Below, piece after piece: positions 45,747 through 54,752 of a DNA stretch of 64,000 bases (position 1 is its first letter; each line of letters starts with the position of its first letter). Source of the DNA: Paracoccus aestuarii (lineage in GTDB: Bacteria; Pseudomonadota; Alphaproteobacteria; Rhodobacterales; Rhodobacteraceae); the NCBI RefSeq assembly GCF_028553885.1, contig NZ_CP067169.1, forward strand, positions 2,405,001 to 2,469,000, written 5' to 3'. Both the position numbers and the translations under genes were made by a program. Under the pieces are notes generated by a model. The model saw nothing but the letters and a program-made list of their open reading frames with translations, did not search any database and was not told where the DNA came from.

Positions 45747-47828
45747 ATGCAGGATCGTCACTCCGCACAAATGAGTAACCTCTCGCACTGGGGAGCAGCC
45801 GATCAGACGACAGTGATATTAAATGGTCCAACCCTTGCTCCGCGAGATCTTCGTCGGCTCGGTGAAATCTTTGTTAATGAGGGCCTGATCACCATTGATC
45901 GCTTGGAGGCCGCGAAGTCCATCAAGCAGAATACTGGCCAAAAGCTTGGTCAGGTCCTTTTGGAACAGGGGTGGATCACAGCAACTCAGTTGGCGCACGC
46001 CCTTTCCCGGCAGTGGCGCACCACCGCCATCGACCCTGATCAAAGCCCCGCCGACCCCCGCCTGGTCGATGCCGCCGGCGCCGGGTTCTGCCTGACCCAC
46101 GGGCTGTTGCCGTGGCGGCGGATCGGCGGCGTCACCTGGATCGCCACGGCCCGGCCCGACCGCTTCACCGACCTGCTGCACCGCCTGCCCCGGTCCTTCG
46201 GCCATGTGCGCATGCTGCTCTGCACCGAGGCGCAGATCGAGGCGGGGGTGCTGGCCTCCAGCCGCACCCGCCTGATCCGCGAGGCCGAGCTGCGCGTGCC
46301 CGCCGCCGAAAGCTGTCGCAGCCGCAACCAGGCCCGCACCGCGCGGCTGGCCTGGATCGTGATGCTGGGGGTGATCGCGGGGCTGATCCTGCTGCCCACG
46401 CTGGTCGTCGGCGCCTTGGCCTTCTGGGCGATCCTGACCCTGCTGACCCAGAGCGCGCTGAAGCTGGCGGCATTCCTGGCCGCCCGCCGCGCGGGGCCGC
46501 AGCCGGTCCCCGAGGCGGGGGCGGATGTGCCGCTGCCGGTGATCTCGGTGATGGTGCCGCTGTTTCAGGAAAGCGATGTCGCGGGCAAGCTGGTCGCGCG
46601 ACTGGCCCGGCTGACCTATCCGCGCGACCGCACCGACATCCTGCTGGTGATCGAGGCCAGCGACGACGTCACCGAACGCGCGCTGGAGGGCGTGCGCCTG
46701 CCCCATTGGATGCGCGTGATCCGCGTGCCCGACGGGCCGATCAAGACCAAGCCCCGGGCGCTGAACTATGCGCTGAACTTCTGCCGGGGCGAGATCGTGG
46801 GCATCTGGGATGCCGAGGACCGGCCCGATCCCGACCAGCTGCATGTCGTCGCCCGGCGCTTCCACCACGCCCCCGCCGACGTGGCCTGCCTGCAGGGGGC
46901 GCTGGATTTCTACAACCCGCGGACCAACTGGCTGGCCCGCTGCTTCACGGTGGAATATGCGGGCTGGTTCCGGGTCCTGCTGCCGGGCGTGGCGCGCTTG
47001 GGGCTGGTGGTGCCGCTTGGCGGGACGACCCTGTTCTTTCGCCGCGCGCTGCTGGAACGGGTCGGGGCCTGGGACGCGTGGAACGTGACCGAGGATGCCG
47101 ATCTGGGCGTCCGCCTGGCCCGCCGCGGCTATCGGACCGAGATCATCAACACCACCACCGACGAGGAGGCCAACTGCCGCACCCTGCCTTGGATCAAGCA
47201 GCGGTCGCGCTGGCTCAAGGGCTATGCGATGACCTGGGCCGTGCATATGCGTGACCCGGCCGCGCTTCATCGCGACCTGGGGGCGTGGCGGTTCTGGGGC
47301 TTTCAGGTCCAGTTCCTGGGGGCGCTGTCGCAATACCTGCTGGCCCCGATCCTCTGGAGCTTCTGGCTGATGGCGCTGGCCCTACCCCATCCCCTGCGCC
47401 CGCCGCTGGAGGCAGGGATCGGCCCTTGGATCATCACCGCGCTGTTCGTGACTTTCGTCGCTTCCGAGGCGTTGAGCATCTTCATCGGCATGCGCGCGGT
47501 CCGCGGGGCCAAGCACCGCCACCTGCTGCCATGGGTGCCGACGCTGCATCTCTATTATCCCCTGGGGTGCCTGGCGGGGTGGAAGGCGATCTACGAGGTG
47601 GTCGCGAAACCCTTCTATTGGGACAAGACCGCCCATGGCCTCTATCTGGAGGCGGCCGAGGCCCTGCCCGCGCCGCTGGCGCCGGGGCTGGTCTCGATCC
47701 CGGTGCTGGGCCAGATCGGCGGGCGCAGCCTGTCCGAGGTCGCCGCCGAATTGCAGGACAGCGCGCAGGCGGCCAGCCAGCCCGGCCCGCCGCCCGCAGA
47801 GCCGCTGCCCGAACAGGCCCGCGCCTAG
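45747..47828 (+). CDS. membrane glycosyltransferase family 2 with N-terminal MshEN-like domain
   Basis: A 693-residue protein. Residues 37-89 form an MshEN / T2SSE_N-type domain made of two related 24-residue motifs: RLGEIFVNEGLITIDRL (37-53) and KLGQVLLEQGWITATQL (66-82), the pattern that binds cyclic di-GMP in MshE and related ATPases. Two membrane helices follow (about 205-245), then a processive-type GT2 domain: PLFQESD, IEASDD, WDAEDRPDPDQ (DxD-like), NVTEDADLGVRLARRGY (TED) and QRSRWLKGY (QxxRW), then about four C-terminal helices. It probably makes or exports a polysaccharide. GTG at 45732 is an alternative start. It overlaps the convergent glnE by 4 bp. Confidence 0.85.
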   Translation: MQDRHSAQMSNLSHWGAADQTTVILNGPTLAPRDLRRLGEIFVNEGLITIDRLEAAKSIKQNTGQKLGQVLLEQGWITATQLAHALSRQWRTTAIDPDQSPADPRLVDAAGAGFCLTHGLLPWRRIGGVTWIATARPDRFTDLLHRLPRSFGHVRMLLCTEAQIEAGVLASSRTRLIREAELRVPAAESCRSRNQARTARLAWIVMLGVIAGLILLPTLVVGALAFWAILTLLTQSALKLAAFLAARRAGPQPVPEAGADVPLPVISVMVPLFQESDVAGKLVARLARLTYPRDRTDILLVIEASDDVTERALEGVRLPHWMRVIRVPDGPIKTKPRALNYALNFCRGEIVGIWDAEDRPDPDQLHVVARRFHHAPADVACLQGALDFYNPRTNWLARCFTVEYAGWFRVLLPGVARLGLVVPLGGTTLFFRRALLERVGAWDAWNVTEDADLGVRLARRGYRTEIINTTTDEEANCRTLPWIKQRSRWLKGYAMTWAVHMRDPAALHRDLGAWRFWGFQVQFLGALSQYLLAPILWSFWLMALALPHPLRPPLEAGIGPWIITALFVTFVASEALSIFIGMRAVRGAKHRHLLPWVPTLHLYYPLGCLAGWKAIYEVVAKPFYWDKTAHGLYLEAAEALPAPLAPGLVSIPVLGQIGGRSLSEVAAELQDSAQAASQPGPPPAEPLPEQARA

Positions 47829-50614
47829 GGGCGGGGAACCAGCGCGTCGATCAGGCCCGCGGCCTCCCCGGCCAAGCTGCCCGCGGTCGCGGCCAGATCG
47901 TCCAGATCCGCCGCCCCGCTGTCGCGCAGCAGGAAATCCCGACCGCCCTTGCCGATCTCGGACGGGGAGGGCACCCGGTCGGTCAGCAGCCGCCCCGAGG
48001 CATGCAGCCCCCAGAGCATCCGCCAGATCGAGGCCAGCCGATCCGCCTGTTCCGCCGTCAGCAACCCCGCCCGGCGCCCGGCCCGCAGCTGCGCCAGGCT
48101 GCTGCGGGCCCCGTCCCCCGCCCGCAGCGCGCAGCTCTGGGCGATCAGGTCGATATCCTGCAACCGCCCCGGCCCTTGGCGCATGTCCAGCGCCCCGCGC
48201 GCGGGCTTGGCGGCGAACAGGCGGTCGCGCATCTCGGCCAGATCGGGCAGGACCCGGGCATCGCCGCCCCGCGCGCGCAGGACCTGCAGGCGCAGATCCT
48301 CGATCTCGGCGGCCAGGGACGCGCCTTCGGGGCCGGCATGGGCGACGGCGCGGGCGCGGGTCAGGGCCAGATGTTCCCAGGTCCAGGCCTCGTCCATCTG
48401 ATAGGCGCGGAAACTGTCCAGCGAGGTCGCCACCGGCCCTTGGCGCCCCGAGGGGCGCAGCCGCATGTCGACCTCGTAGAGCCGCCCCTCGGCCGTGGGG
48501 GCGGACAGCGCGGTCACCATCGCCTGCGTCAGCCGCGCGTAATAGGGCCGCGCCGCCAAGGGCCGCGGCCCCTCGGACGCGTCCTGCCCCCCGGCATCAT
48601 AGATCACGATCAGGTCCAGGTCCGACCCGGCATTCAGCACCCGTGCCCCCAGGGACCCCATGCCCAGGACCACCGCCCCGCGCCCCGGCGGGGGGCCGTG
48701 GCGGCGGGCGAAATCGTCGGCCGTCACCGGGAACAGCCCGGCCACGCAGGCCCCCGCCAGATCGGCATAGTGCTGCGCGGCCTCCTCGGCGCCGATCAGG
48801 CCGCGCAGGTGATGCACGCCGATGCGGAACTGCCATTCATGCGCCCAACGCCGCGCCGCATCCAGCGCGCGTTCATAGCCGCCGCCGGGCCGGGACAGCG
48901 CCCGGTTCAGCGCCAGGTCCAGATCGGCGCGCAGCCCCTCCGGGCCGGGCCAGGGGGCGAAGAAGCTGCCCGCCAGCACCCCGTCCAGCACCGCCGGGTG
49001 CCGCGCCAGATAGGCGGCCAGCGCGGGCGCGGTGCCGCAGATATCCACCAACAGGTCGATCAGCTGGGGATTGGCCTCGAACAGCGCGAACAGCTGGACC
49101 CCCGCGGGCAGGCCGGACAGGAAGCCGTCGAACCGGGCCAAGGCCTCGGCCGGGTGGCCGGACCGGGCCATGCGCGCCAGCAGCGGCGCCTCGATCCGGC
49201 GAAAGATCTGACGCGCCCGGTCCGACCGCAGCGCGGGATAGGACTGCCAGCGCTGGATGATCGCGCGGGATTCCTCGGAAAGCTCGGGCGCGGGCTCGCT
49301 CGGCGCGGCGGGGGCGAAGAAGCTTTCGGTCAGGTGATGGACGCGGGCCAGCCGGTCCTTCAGCGCCGCGCACCAGGCGGCGGGGTCGTCCTGGCCCGAC
49401 AGGGCGGCGACGATGCGCAGCCCCTCGTCATCCTTGGGCAGGCTGTGGGTCTGGGCGTCGTTCACCATCTGGATGCGGTGTTCGATGTCGCGGTGCTGGC
49501 GGTAATGATCGGTCAGCTCGCGCGCCACATCGGCGGGCACCCAGCCCTTTTGCGCCAGCGCGGCCAGCCCGCCCACCGTGTCGCGGGCGCGCAGATCGCG
49601 GTCGCGCCCCCCCGCGATCAGCTGGCGGGTCTGGGTGAAGAACTCGATTTCCCGGATGCCGCCCTGGCCCAGTTTCAGGTTGTGGCCCGCCACCTCCAGC
49701 CGCCCGCCCAGGCCCTTGTGGTCGCGGATGCGCAGCCGCATGTCATGGGCGTCCTGGATCGCCGCGAAATCCAGATGCTTGCGCCAGACGAAGGGGCGCA
49801 GCTCGCGCAGGAACCGCTGGCCCGCCGCGATGTCGCCGGCCGCCGCGCGGGCCTTGATGAAGGCCGCGCGTTCCCAGGTCCGCCCCTCGGCCTCGTAATA
49901 GGCCAGCGCGGCGGCGGTCGAGATGCAGACCGGCGTCACCGCCGCATCGGGCCGCAGCCGCAGGTCCACGCGAAAGACATAGCCGTGTTCGGTCACGTCC
50001 GACAGGGTCGCGGCCATCCGGCGCGTGGCGCGGATCAGGGCGGCGCGCGCCTCCATCTGGTCCGCCTCGGCATAGGCGGTCTCGTCGAACAGCACGATCA
50101 GGTCGATATCGGAGGAATAGTTCAGCTCGCCCGCGCCGCCCTTGCCCATGGCCAGCGCGAAGATGCCGCCCGCATCGGCCTGGCTGGGGGGCAGCTTGCC
50201 GCGCCGCGCCTCGGTGGCGACATGGGCGCGCAGGGCCAGGTCCACGGCCCGGTCGGCCAGATCCGACAGCGCGCCGGTCACCCGCTCCAACGGCCAGACG
50301 CCGCCCAGATCGGCCAGCGCGGTCAGCAGCGCCACGCGCCGTTTCGCGCGCCGCAGCCCGACGGCCAGATCGTCGGGGGACAGATCGGCAAAGCCCGCCG
50401 TCTCGCGCGCCATGACATCGTCGTGATCCAGCGCGCCGGGCAGCCATTCCGCCTCGCGCCGCAGCAGGTCGGCCAGATAGGGGCTGGACCCCGCCGCCCC
50501 GGCGATCAGGTCGCGCACGGGCCGGGGCAGATCGGCGAACAGGCCCGCCACATCCGCCGCGCGGGCGTGATCGACGGGCAGCGGCAGGCGGGTGATGCGG
50601 GATGCGAATGTCAT
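47825..50614 (-). CDS. glnE: bifunctional glutamine synthetase adenylyltransferase / adenylyl-removing enzyme
   Basis: A 929-residue protein with two nucleotidyltransferase domains: the N-terminal deadenylylase with GKGGAGELNYSSDIDLIVLF and the C-terminal adenylyltransferase with MGSLGARVLNAGSDLDLIVI, each bearing the G-S/S-D-x-D metal motif, separated by a helical regulatory region. It adjusts glutamine synthetase activity in response to PII proteins. Length is close to the E. coli enzyme. It stands alone, convergent with the glycosyltransferase. Confidence 0.96.
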   Translation of the reverse strand: MTFASRITRLPLPVDHARAADVAGLFADLPRPVRDLIAGAAGSSPYLADLLRREAEWLPGALDHDDVMARETAGFADLSPDDLAVGLRRAKRRVALLTALADLGGVWPLERVTGALSDLADRAVDLALRAHVATEARRGKLPPSQADAGGIFALAMGKGGAGELNYSSDIDLIVLFDETAYAEADQMEARAALIRATRRMAATLSDVTEHGYVFRVDLRLRPDAAVTPVCISTAAALAYYEAEGRTWERAAFIKARAAAGDIAAGQRFLRELRPFVWRKHLDFAAIQDAHDMRLRIRDHKGLGGRLEVAGHNLKLGQGGIREIEFFTQTRQLIAGGRDRDLRARDTVGGLAALAQKGWVPADVARELTDHYRQHRDIEHRIQMVNDAQTHSLPKDDEGLRIVAALSGQDDPAAWCAALKDRLARVHHLTESFFAPAAPSEPAPELSEESRAIIQRWQSYPALRSDRARQIFRRIEAPLLARMARSGHPAEALARFDGFLSGLPAGVQLFALFEANPQLIDLLVDICGTAPALAAYLARHPAVLDGVLAGSFFAPWPGPEGLRADLDLALNRALSRPGGGYERALDAARRWAHEWQFRIGVHHLRGLIGAEEAAQHYADLAGACVAGLFPVTADDFARRHGPPPGRGAVVLGMGSLGARVLNAGSDLDLIVIYDAGGQDASEGPRPLAARPYYARLTQAMVTALSAPTAEGRLYEVDMRLRPSGRQGPVATSLDSFRAYQMDEAWTWEHLALTRARAVAHAGPEGASLAAEIEDLRLQVLRARGGDARVLPDLAEMRDRLFAAKPARGALDMRQGPGRLQDIDLIAQSCALRAGDGARSSLAQLRAGRRAGLLTAEQADRLASIWRMLWGLHASGRLLTDRVPSPSEIGKGGRDFLLRDSGAADLDDLAATAGSLAGEAAGLIDALVPRP

Positions 50615-50810
50615 GGCGGGCAGATTAGCCGCCGCCCGGCATCAGTCAACGTGCCCCGGGACGGCAGGACCGTGCCAAGGGGCGCACTACCCGCTTGGCC
50701 TGTGGGGGAAAGGTTGCTAGGCTCACGCGATCAACCGCCCGGCGGAACGGAAATCGCAGCGCCCGCATGACCAGCCGTGACCTGAACAGCAGCCGCAAAG
50801 GGCGCGCGTG

Positions 50811-51650
50811 ATGCGCCATACGCTTCCCCATGCGCCGCAATTCTATGTGACGGCGCCGCAGCCCTGCCCCTATCTGCACGGTCGGGCGGAACGCAAGCTG
50901 TTCACCGCGCTTCAGGGCGACAATGCCGCCGACCTGAACAACGCCCTGTCGCGGCAGGGCTTTCGCCGGTCGCAGAACGTGCTCTATCGTCCCAGCTGCG
51001 AAAGCTGCGTGGCCTGCATGTCGGCGCGCATCCGGGTGGCCGATTTTGCCCCCACCCGTACGCAGCGCCGCGTCCATCAGCGCAACACCGCCCTGCGCCG
51101 CCTGGCCACCAGTGCCTGGGCCACCGAGGAACAGTTCGAGCTGTTCCGCCGCTATCTGGACCGCCGCCACGCCGATGGCGGCATGGCCGACATGGACATC
51201 TTCGAATTCGCCGCCATGATCGAGGAGACCCCGGTCAAGACCCGCGTCATCGAATATCGCTGCGACGACGACGCCATGCCGGAGCTGCGCCCGGGCGACG
51301 ACCATCTGGCCGCCGTCTGCCTGACCGACGTGCTGGATGACGGGCTGAGCCTGGTCTACAGCTTCTATGACCCGCTGCTGACGCCGGCCAGCCTGGGCAC
51401 CTATATCATCCTGGACCATATCGAGATCGCGCGCGCGGCGAACCTGCCCTATGTCTATCTGGGCTATTGGGTGCCGGGCAGCCGCAAGATGGACTACAAG
51501 GCCCGCTTCAGCGCATTGGAGATCTACAAGGGCGGCGTCTGGCAGGATATCGGCAACCCCGAGGATCATTCGAACGAGGCCCATCCCCTGTCCGTCGATC
51601 CCATCGTCGAACAGGTGGCCCGGATCGCCCTGCCCCAGTTCGACCGCTGA
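50811..51650 (+). CDS. bpt: aspartate/glutamate leucyltransferase (Bpt, N-end rule)
   Basis: A 279-residue aminoacyl-tRNA-protein transferase. [20 protein letters not shown] near residue 63 is the Cys-rich N-terminal domain of the ATE/Bpt family and [16 protein letters not shown] plus [19 protein letters not shown] form the GNAT-like C-terminal domain. In bacteria it transfers leucine to N-terminal Asp/Glu, tagging proteins for ClpAP. An in-frame GTG lies one codon upstream; ATG at 50811 is preferred. A 14-codon frame (50767-50811) ends in TGATG on this start. Confidence 0.93.
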   Translation: MRHTLPHAPQFYVTAPQPCPYLHGRAERKLFTALQGDNAADLNNALSRQGFRRSQNVLYRPSCESCVACMSARIRVADFAPTRTQRRVHQRNTALRRLATSAWATEEQFELFRRYLDRRHADGGMADMDIFEFAAMIEETPVKTRVIEYRCDDDAMPELRPGDDHLAAVCLTDVLDDGLSLVYSFYDPLLTPASLGTYIILDHIEIARAANLPYVYLGYWVPGSRKMDYKARFSALEIYKGGVWQDIGNPEDHSNEAHPLSVDPIVEQVARIALPQFDR

Positions 51651-51709
51651 ACGGCGAAATAAAGTTTCAAGAACCGCCGCGTCTGCGTCATTTTATCCGC
51701 AGCCACCCA

Positions 51710-51738
51710 TTGACCCTGCCCGGGCGTCACCCTAGTTT
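51710..51738 (+). promoter_or_regulatory. candidate promoter for ilvBH
   Basis: TTGACC (51710-51715) and TAGTTT (51733-51738) are separated by 17 bp, 66 bp upstream of the ilvB start. Both hexamers are reasonable sigma-70 matches. No leader peptide rich in Ile/Val/Leu codons was seen between here and the gene. Confidence 0.5.
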
Positions 51739-51803
51739 GCGCCGACGTCGGGGTGCCGTGACGCGTGCCCCGGACAGGTCCTTTACGATGATGGAGCAAG
51801 ACG

Positions 51804-53558
51804 ATGTCCCGAGAGATGACGGGTGCGAGAATGGTGGTCGAGGCGCTGCGCGATCAGGGCGTCGATACCGTATTCGGCTATCCGGGCGGGGCCGTCCTAC
51901 CCATCTATGACGAGATCTTCCAGCAGAACGACATCACCCATGTCCTGGTCCGCCACGAACAGGGTGCCGTCCACATGGCCGAGGGCTATGCCCGCGCCAC
52001 GGGCAAGCCGGGCGTCGTGCTGGTGACCTCCGGTCCCGGTGCCACGAATGCGGTCACAGGGCTGACCGACGCGCTGCTGGATTCGATCCCGCTGGTGGTG
52101 CTGTCGGGCCAGGTCCCGACCTTCATGATCGGCACCGACGGGTTCCAGGAGGCCGACACCGTCGGCATCACCCGCCCCTGCACCAAGCATAACTGGCTGG
52201 TCAAGGATACGGCCAAGCTGGCCGAGACGATCCACAAGGGCTTTCATGTCGCGACCTCGGGCCGTCCCGGCCCGGTGCTGATCGATATCCCCAAGGATGT
52301 CCAATTCGCCACCGGCCCCTATGTCGGCCCCAAGCAGATCGACAAGGGCCGCTATCAGCCCGCCAAGAAGGGCGATCTGGACGCGATCACCCGCCTGGTC
52401 GAGCTGATGGAACAGGCCGAGCGCCCGATCCTCTATACCGGCGGCGGGGTCATCAATTCCGGCCCCGGCGCCAGCCAGCTGCTGCGCGAACTGGCCGAGG
52501 GGACGGGCTTTCCGGTGACCTCGACGCTGATGGGGCTGGGCTGCTATCCGGCATCCGGCAAGGCCTGGCTGGGCATGCTGGGCATGCACGGCACCTATGA
52601 GGCCAATCTGGCCATGCATGGCTGCGACCTGATGATCAATATCGGCGCGCGCTTCGACGACCGGATCACCGGGCGGATCGCGGATTTCAGCCCCGGCTCG
52701 GTCAAGGCGCATATCGACATCGACCCGTCGTCCATCAACAAGGTCGTGCGCGTCGACGTGCCGATCGTCGGCGATGTCGGCCATGTGCTGGAGGACCTGC
52801 TGAAGGTCTGGAAATCCCGCGGCCGCAAGGTCAACAGCCCGGCACTGAAGCAGTGGTGGGGCCAGATCGAGGAATGGCGGGCGCGCAAATGTCTGGCCTA
52901 TCGCCCCAGCAGCACGATCATCAAGCCGCAATATGCGCTGGAACGGCTGGAGGCGCTGACCAAGGGCCATGACCGCTACATCACGACCGAGGTCGGCCAG
53001 CATCAGATGTGGGCCGCGCAATATCTGGGCTTCGAGGGGCCGAACCGCTGGATGACCTCGGGCGGGCTGGGCACGATGGGCTATGGCCTGCCGGCCTCGA
53101 TCGGTGTGCAGATGGCGCATCCGGAGGCGCTGGTCATCAACGTCGCGGGCGATGCCAGCTGGCTGATGAACATGCAGGAGATGGGCACCGCGGTGCAGTT
53201 CCGCCTGCCGGTCAAGCAGTTCATCCTGAACAACGAACGCCTCGGCATGGTGCGCCAGTGGCAGCAGCTGCTGCATGGCGAGCGCTACAGCCAGAGCTGG
53301 TCGGACAGCCTGCCCGATTTCGTCAAGCTGGCCGAGGCCTTCGGCTGTGCGGGCGCGCAGGTGCGCGACCCGAAGGATCTGGACGCGGCGATCCAAGCGA
53401 TGATCGACTATGACGGCCCCTTCATCCTGGACGTGCTGGTCGAGAAGCACGAGAACTGCTTCCCGATGATCCCCTCGGGCAAGCCGCATAACGAGATGCT
53501 GCTGGGCGAGGCCGAGACGCAGGGCGTGATCGAATCCGAAGGCGCGGTGCTGGTCTGA
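51804..53558 (+). CDS. ilvB: acetolactate synthase large subunit
   Basis: A 584-residue thiamine-diphosphate enzyme: [18 protein letters not shown] at the N-terminus, [20 protein letters not shown] with the catalytic Glu near residue 52, and the TPP/Mg motif [12 protein letters not shown] through [13 protein letters not shown] near 448-477. It condenses pyruvate to acetolactate (or with 2-ketobutyrate) for Val, Leu and Ile synthesis. Length typical of IlvI/IlvB. 25 bp before ilvH. Confidence 0.97.
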   Translation: MSREMTGARMVVEALRDQGVDTVFGYPGGAVLPIYDEIFQQNDITHVLVRHEQGAVHMAEGYARATGKPGVVLVTSGPGATNAVTGLTDALLDSIPLVVLSGQVPTFMIGTDGFQEADTVGITRPCTKHNWLVKDTAKLAETIHKGFHVATSGRPGPVLIDIPKDVQFATGPYVGPKQIDKGRYQPAKKGDLDAITRLVELMEQAERPILYTGGGVINSGPGASQLLRELAEGTGFPVTSTLMGLGCYPASGKAWLGMLGMHGTYEANLAMHGCDLMINIGARFDDRITGRIADFSPGSVKAHIDIDPSSINKVVRVDVPIVGDVGHVLEDLLKVWKSRGRKVNSPALKQWWGQIEEWRARKCLAYRPSSTIIKPQYALERLEALTKGHDRYITTEVGQHQMWAAQYLGFEGPNRWMTSGGLGTMGYGLPASIGVQMAHPEALVINVAGDASWLMNMQEMGTAVQFRLPVKQFILNNERLGMVRQWQQLLHGERYSQSWSDSLPDFVKLAEAFGCAGAQVRDPKDLDAAIQAMIDYDGPFILDVLVEKHENCFPMIPSGKPHNEMLLGEAETQGVIESEGAVLV

Positions 53559-53583
53559 CGGCCGGACAGGAAAGGGCAGAGCC

Positions 53584-54144
53584 ATGAACGCATTGAACAT
53601 CCAGAAGGGCATGTCGCGCCATTCGGCCTATGACCTGCGCGATCCCCATTCCCAGGTCGAGGAAAGCCACACCCTGGCCATCATGGTCGAGAACGAGCCG
53701 GGCGTCCTGGCCCGCGTGATCGGTCTGTTTTCCGGGCGCGGCTACAATATCGACAGCCTGACCGTGGCCGAGGTGGACCATACCGGGCACCGCTCGCGCA
53801 TCACCGTGGTAACGCGCGGCACACCCTCGGTCATCGAACAGATCAAGGCCCAGCTGGGCCGGATCGTCGTCGTGCACGAGGTCCATGACCTGACGGTCGA
53901 GGGGCCTGCGGTGGAACGCGAGCTGGGCCTCTTCAAGGTGCGCGGTCAGGGCGACAAGCGCGTCGAGGCGCTGCGCATCGCCGAGATCTTTCGCGCGAAT
54001 GTCGTCGATTCGACGCTGGAAAGCTTTGTCTTCGAGCTGGTGGGCACGCCCTCCAAGCTGGACGCCTTTGCCGATCTGATGCGGCCCTTGGGGCTGATGG
54101 ACCTGGCCCGGACCGGCGTCGCCGCCCTGTCGCGCGGCATCTGA
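53584..54144 (+). CDS. ilvH: acetolactate synthase small (regulatory) subunit
   Basis: A 186-residue regulatory subunit: ACT domain with HTLAIMVENEPGVLARVIGL and FSGRGYNIDSLTV (about 28-62), followed by the ALS_ss_C domain with RVEALRIAEIFRANVVDSTL. It confers valine feedback inhibition on IlvB. Co-transcribed with ilvB and closed by a strong terminator. Confidence 0.97.
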   Translation: MNALNIQKGMSRHSAYDLRDPHSQVEESHTLAIMVENEPGVLARVIGLFSGRGYNIDSLTVAEVDHTGHRSRITVVTRGTPSVIEQIKAQLGRIVVVHEVHDLTVEGPAVERELGLFKVRGQGDKRVEALRIAEIFRANVVDSTLESFVFELVGTPSKLDAFADLMRPLGLMDLARTGVAALSRGI

Positions 54145-54152
54145 CGGCAAAA

Positions 54153-54194
54153 GACCCGCCGGACGATCTTCCGGCGGGTCGGGTTCCTTGTTTC
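54153..54194 (+). terminator. Rho-independent terminator after ilvH
   Basis: GACCCGCCGG (54153-54162) pairs perfectly with CCGGCGGGTC (54171-54180) around an 8-nt loop, followed by GGGTTCCTTGTTTC. It also lies just past the stop of the convergent gene at 54204. Confidence 0.75.
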
Positions 54195-54203
54195 AGCGTG
54201 ATC

Positions 54204-54572
54204 TCAGCGCGCGGCGCCCAAGCGCGCCAGCACCGGCGACAGGGTCGCCGGGCGCGGCGGCACGGCGGGCGCGTCAGCTTGGGGGCGGTCCTGCTGGGCC
54301 ACGACGCGCAGCGCCGGGCGCGGCGCCGGGGGCGTGTCCGCCAGCAGCCGCGGCAGGTCCGGGCAGCCCTGTTCGGACAGCATTGTCACCTGCAGCGCAT
54401 GGCGCAGGTTGCCGACGGTCCGGGTCTCCAGCTCCACCAGGTCGCCCGGCTGCGGCCAGACGGGTCCCGCGAAATTCGCATGTCCCTGAAGATAGGCCAG
54501 CGTGGCCTGATCCTCGCACCAGATGATCGCCTTTTCCCGCGATCCACTGCTCCAAACGACGACCCCGATCAT
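54204..54572 (-). CDS. hypothetical protein
   Basis: A 122-residue protein beginning MIGVVVWSSGSREKAIIWCE. The first 60 residues look folded and hydrophobic-patterned (DQATLAYLQGHANFAGPVWP, then GDLVELETRTVGNLRHALQV); the rest is Pro/Ala-rich and probably disordered. The N-terminal half resembles short conserved hypothetical proteins of Rhodobacteraceae. No domain of known function recognised. It follows DUF2254 on the same strand across a 180-bp AT-richer gap that may carry its promoter. Confidence 0.7.
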   Translation of the reverse strand: MIGVVVWSSGSREKAIIWCEDQATLAYLQGHANFAGPVWPQPGDLVELETRTVGNLRHALQVTMLSEQGCPDLPRLLADTPPAPRPALRVVAQQDRPQADAPAVPPRPATLSPVLARLGAAR

Positions 54573-54752
54573 GGGCGATCCTTCATCCGTCCGAGGGCCT
54601 GTTGCATCCCCGGGTTGTCAATACAAAAACTGGCGCATTTGCGCGAATTTGATTGAACTAAAGCAGAAATCCGCCGGTTTGCCAGCATTTTTATCCTGCG
54701 CCCGGAACTTTTTTTCACGCGGCGGTTGCAGCGTGTCGTGGCTGGCACAGGC

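Noticed and set aside
47285..50770. An 1161-codon plus-strand frame across glnE
   Set aside because: Antisense to glnE with both nucleotidyltransferase motifs intact; the product is Arg/Pro/Gln-rich noise and no ribosome site is present.
51651..51803. Leader-peptide attenuator ahead of ilvB
   Set aside because: No short frame rich in Ile, Val or Leu codons and no terminator/antiterminator pair could be seen.
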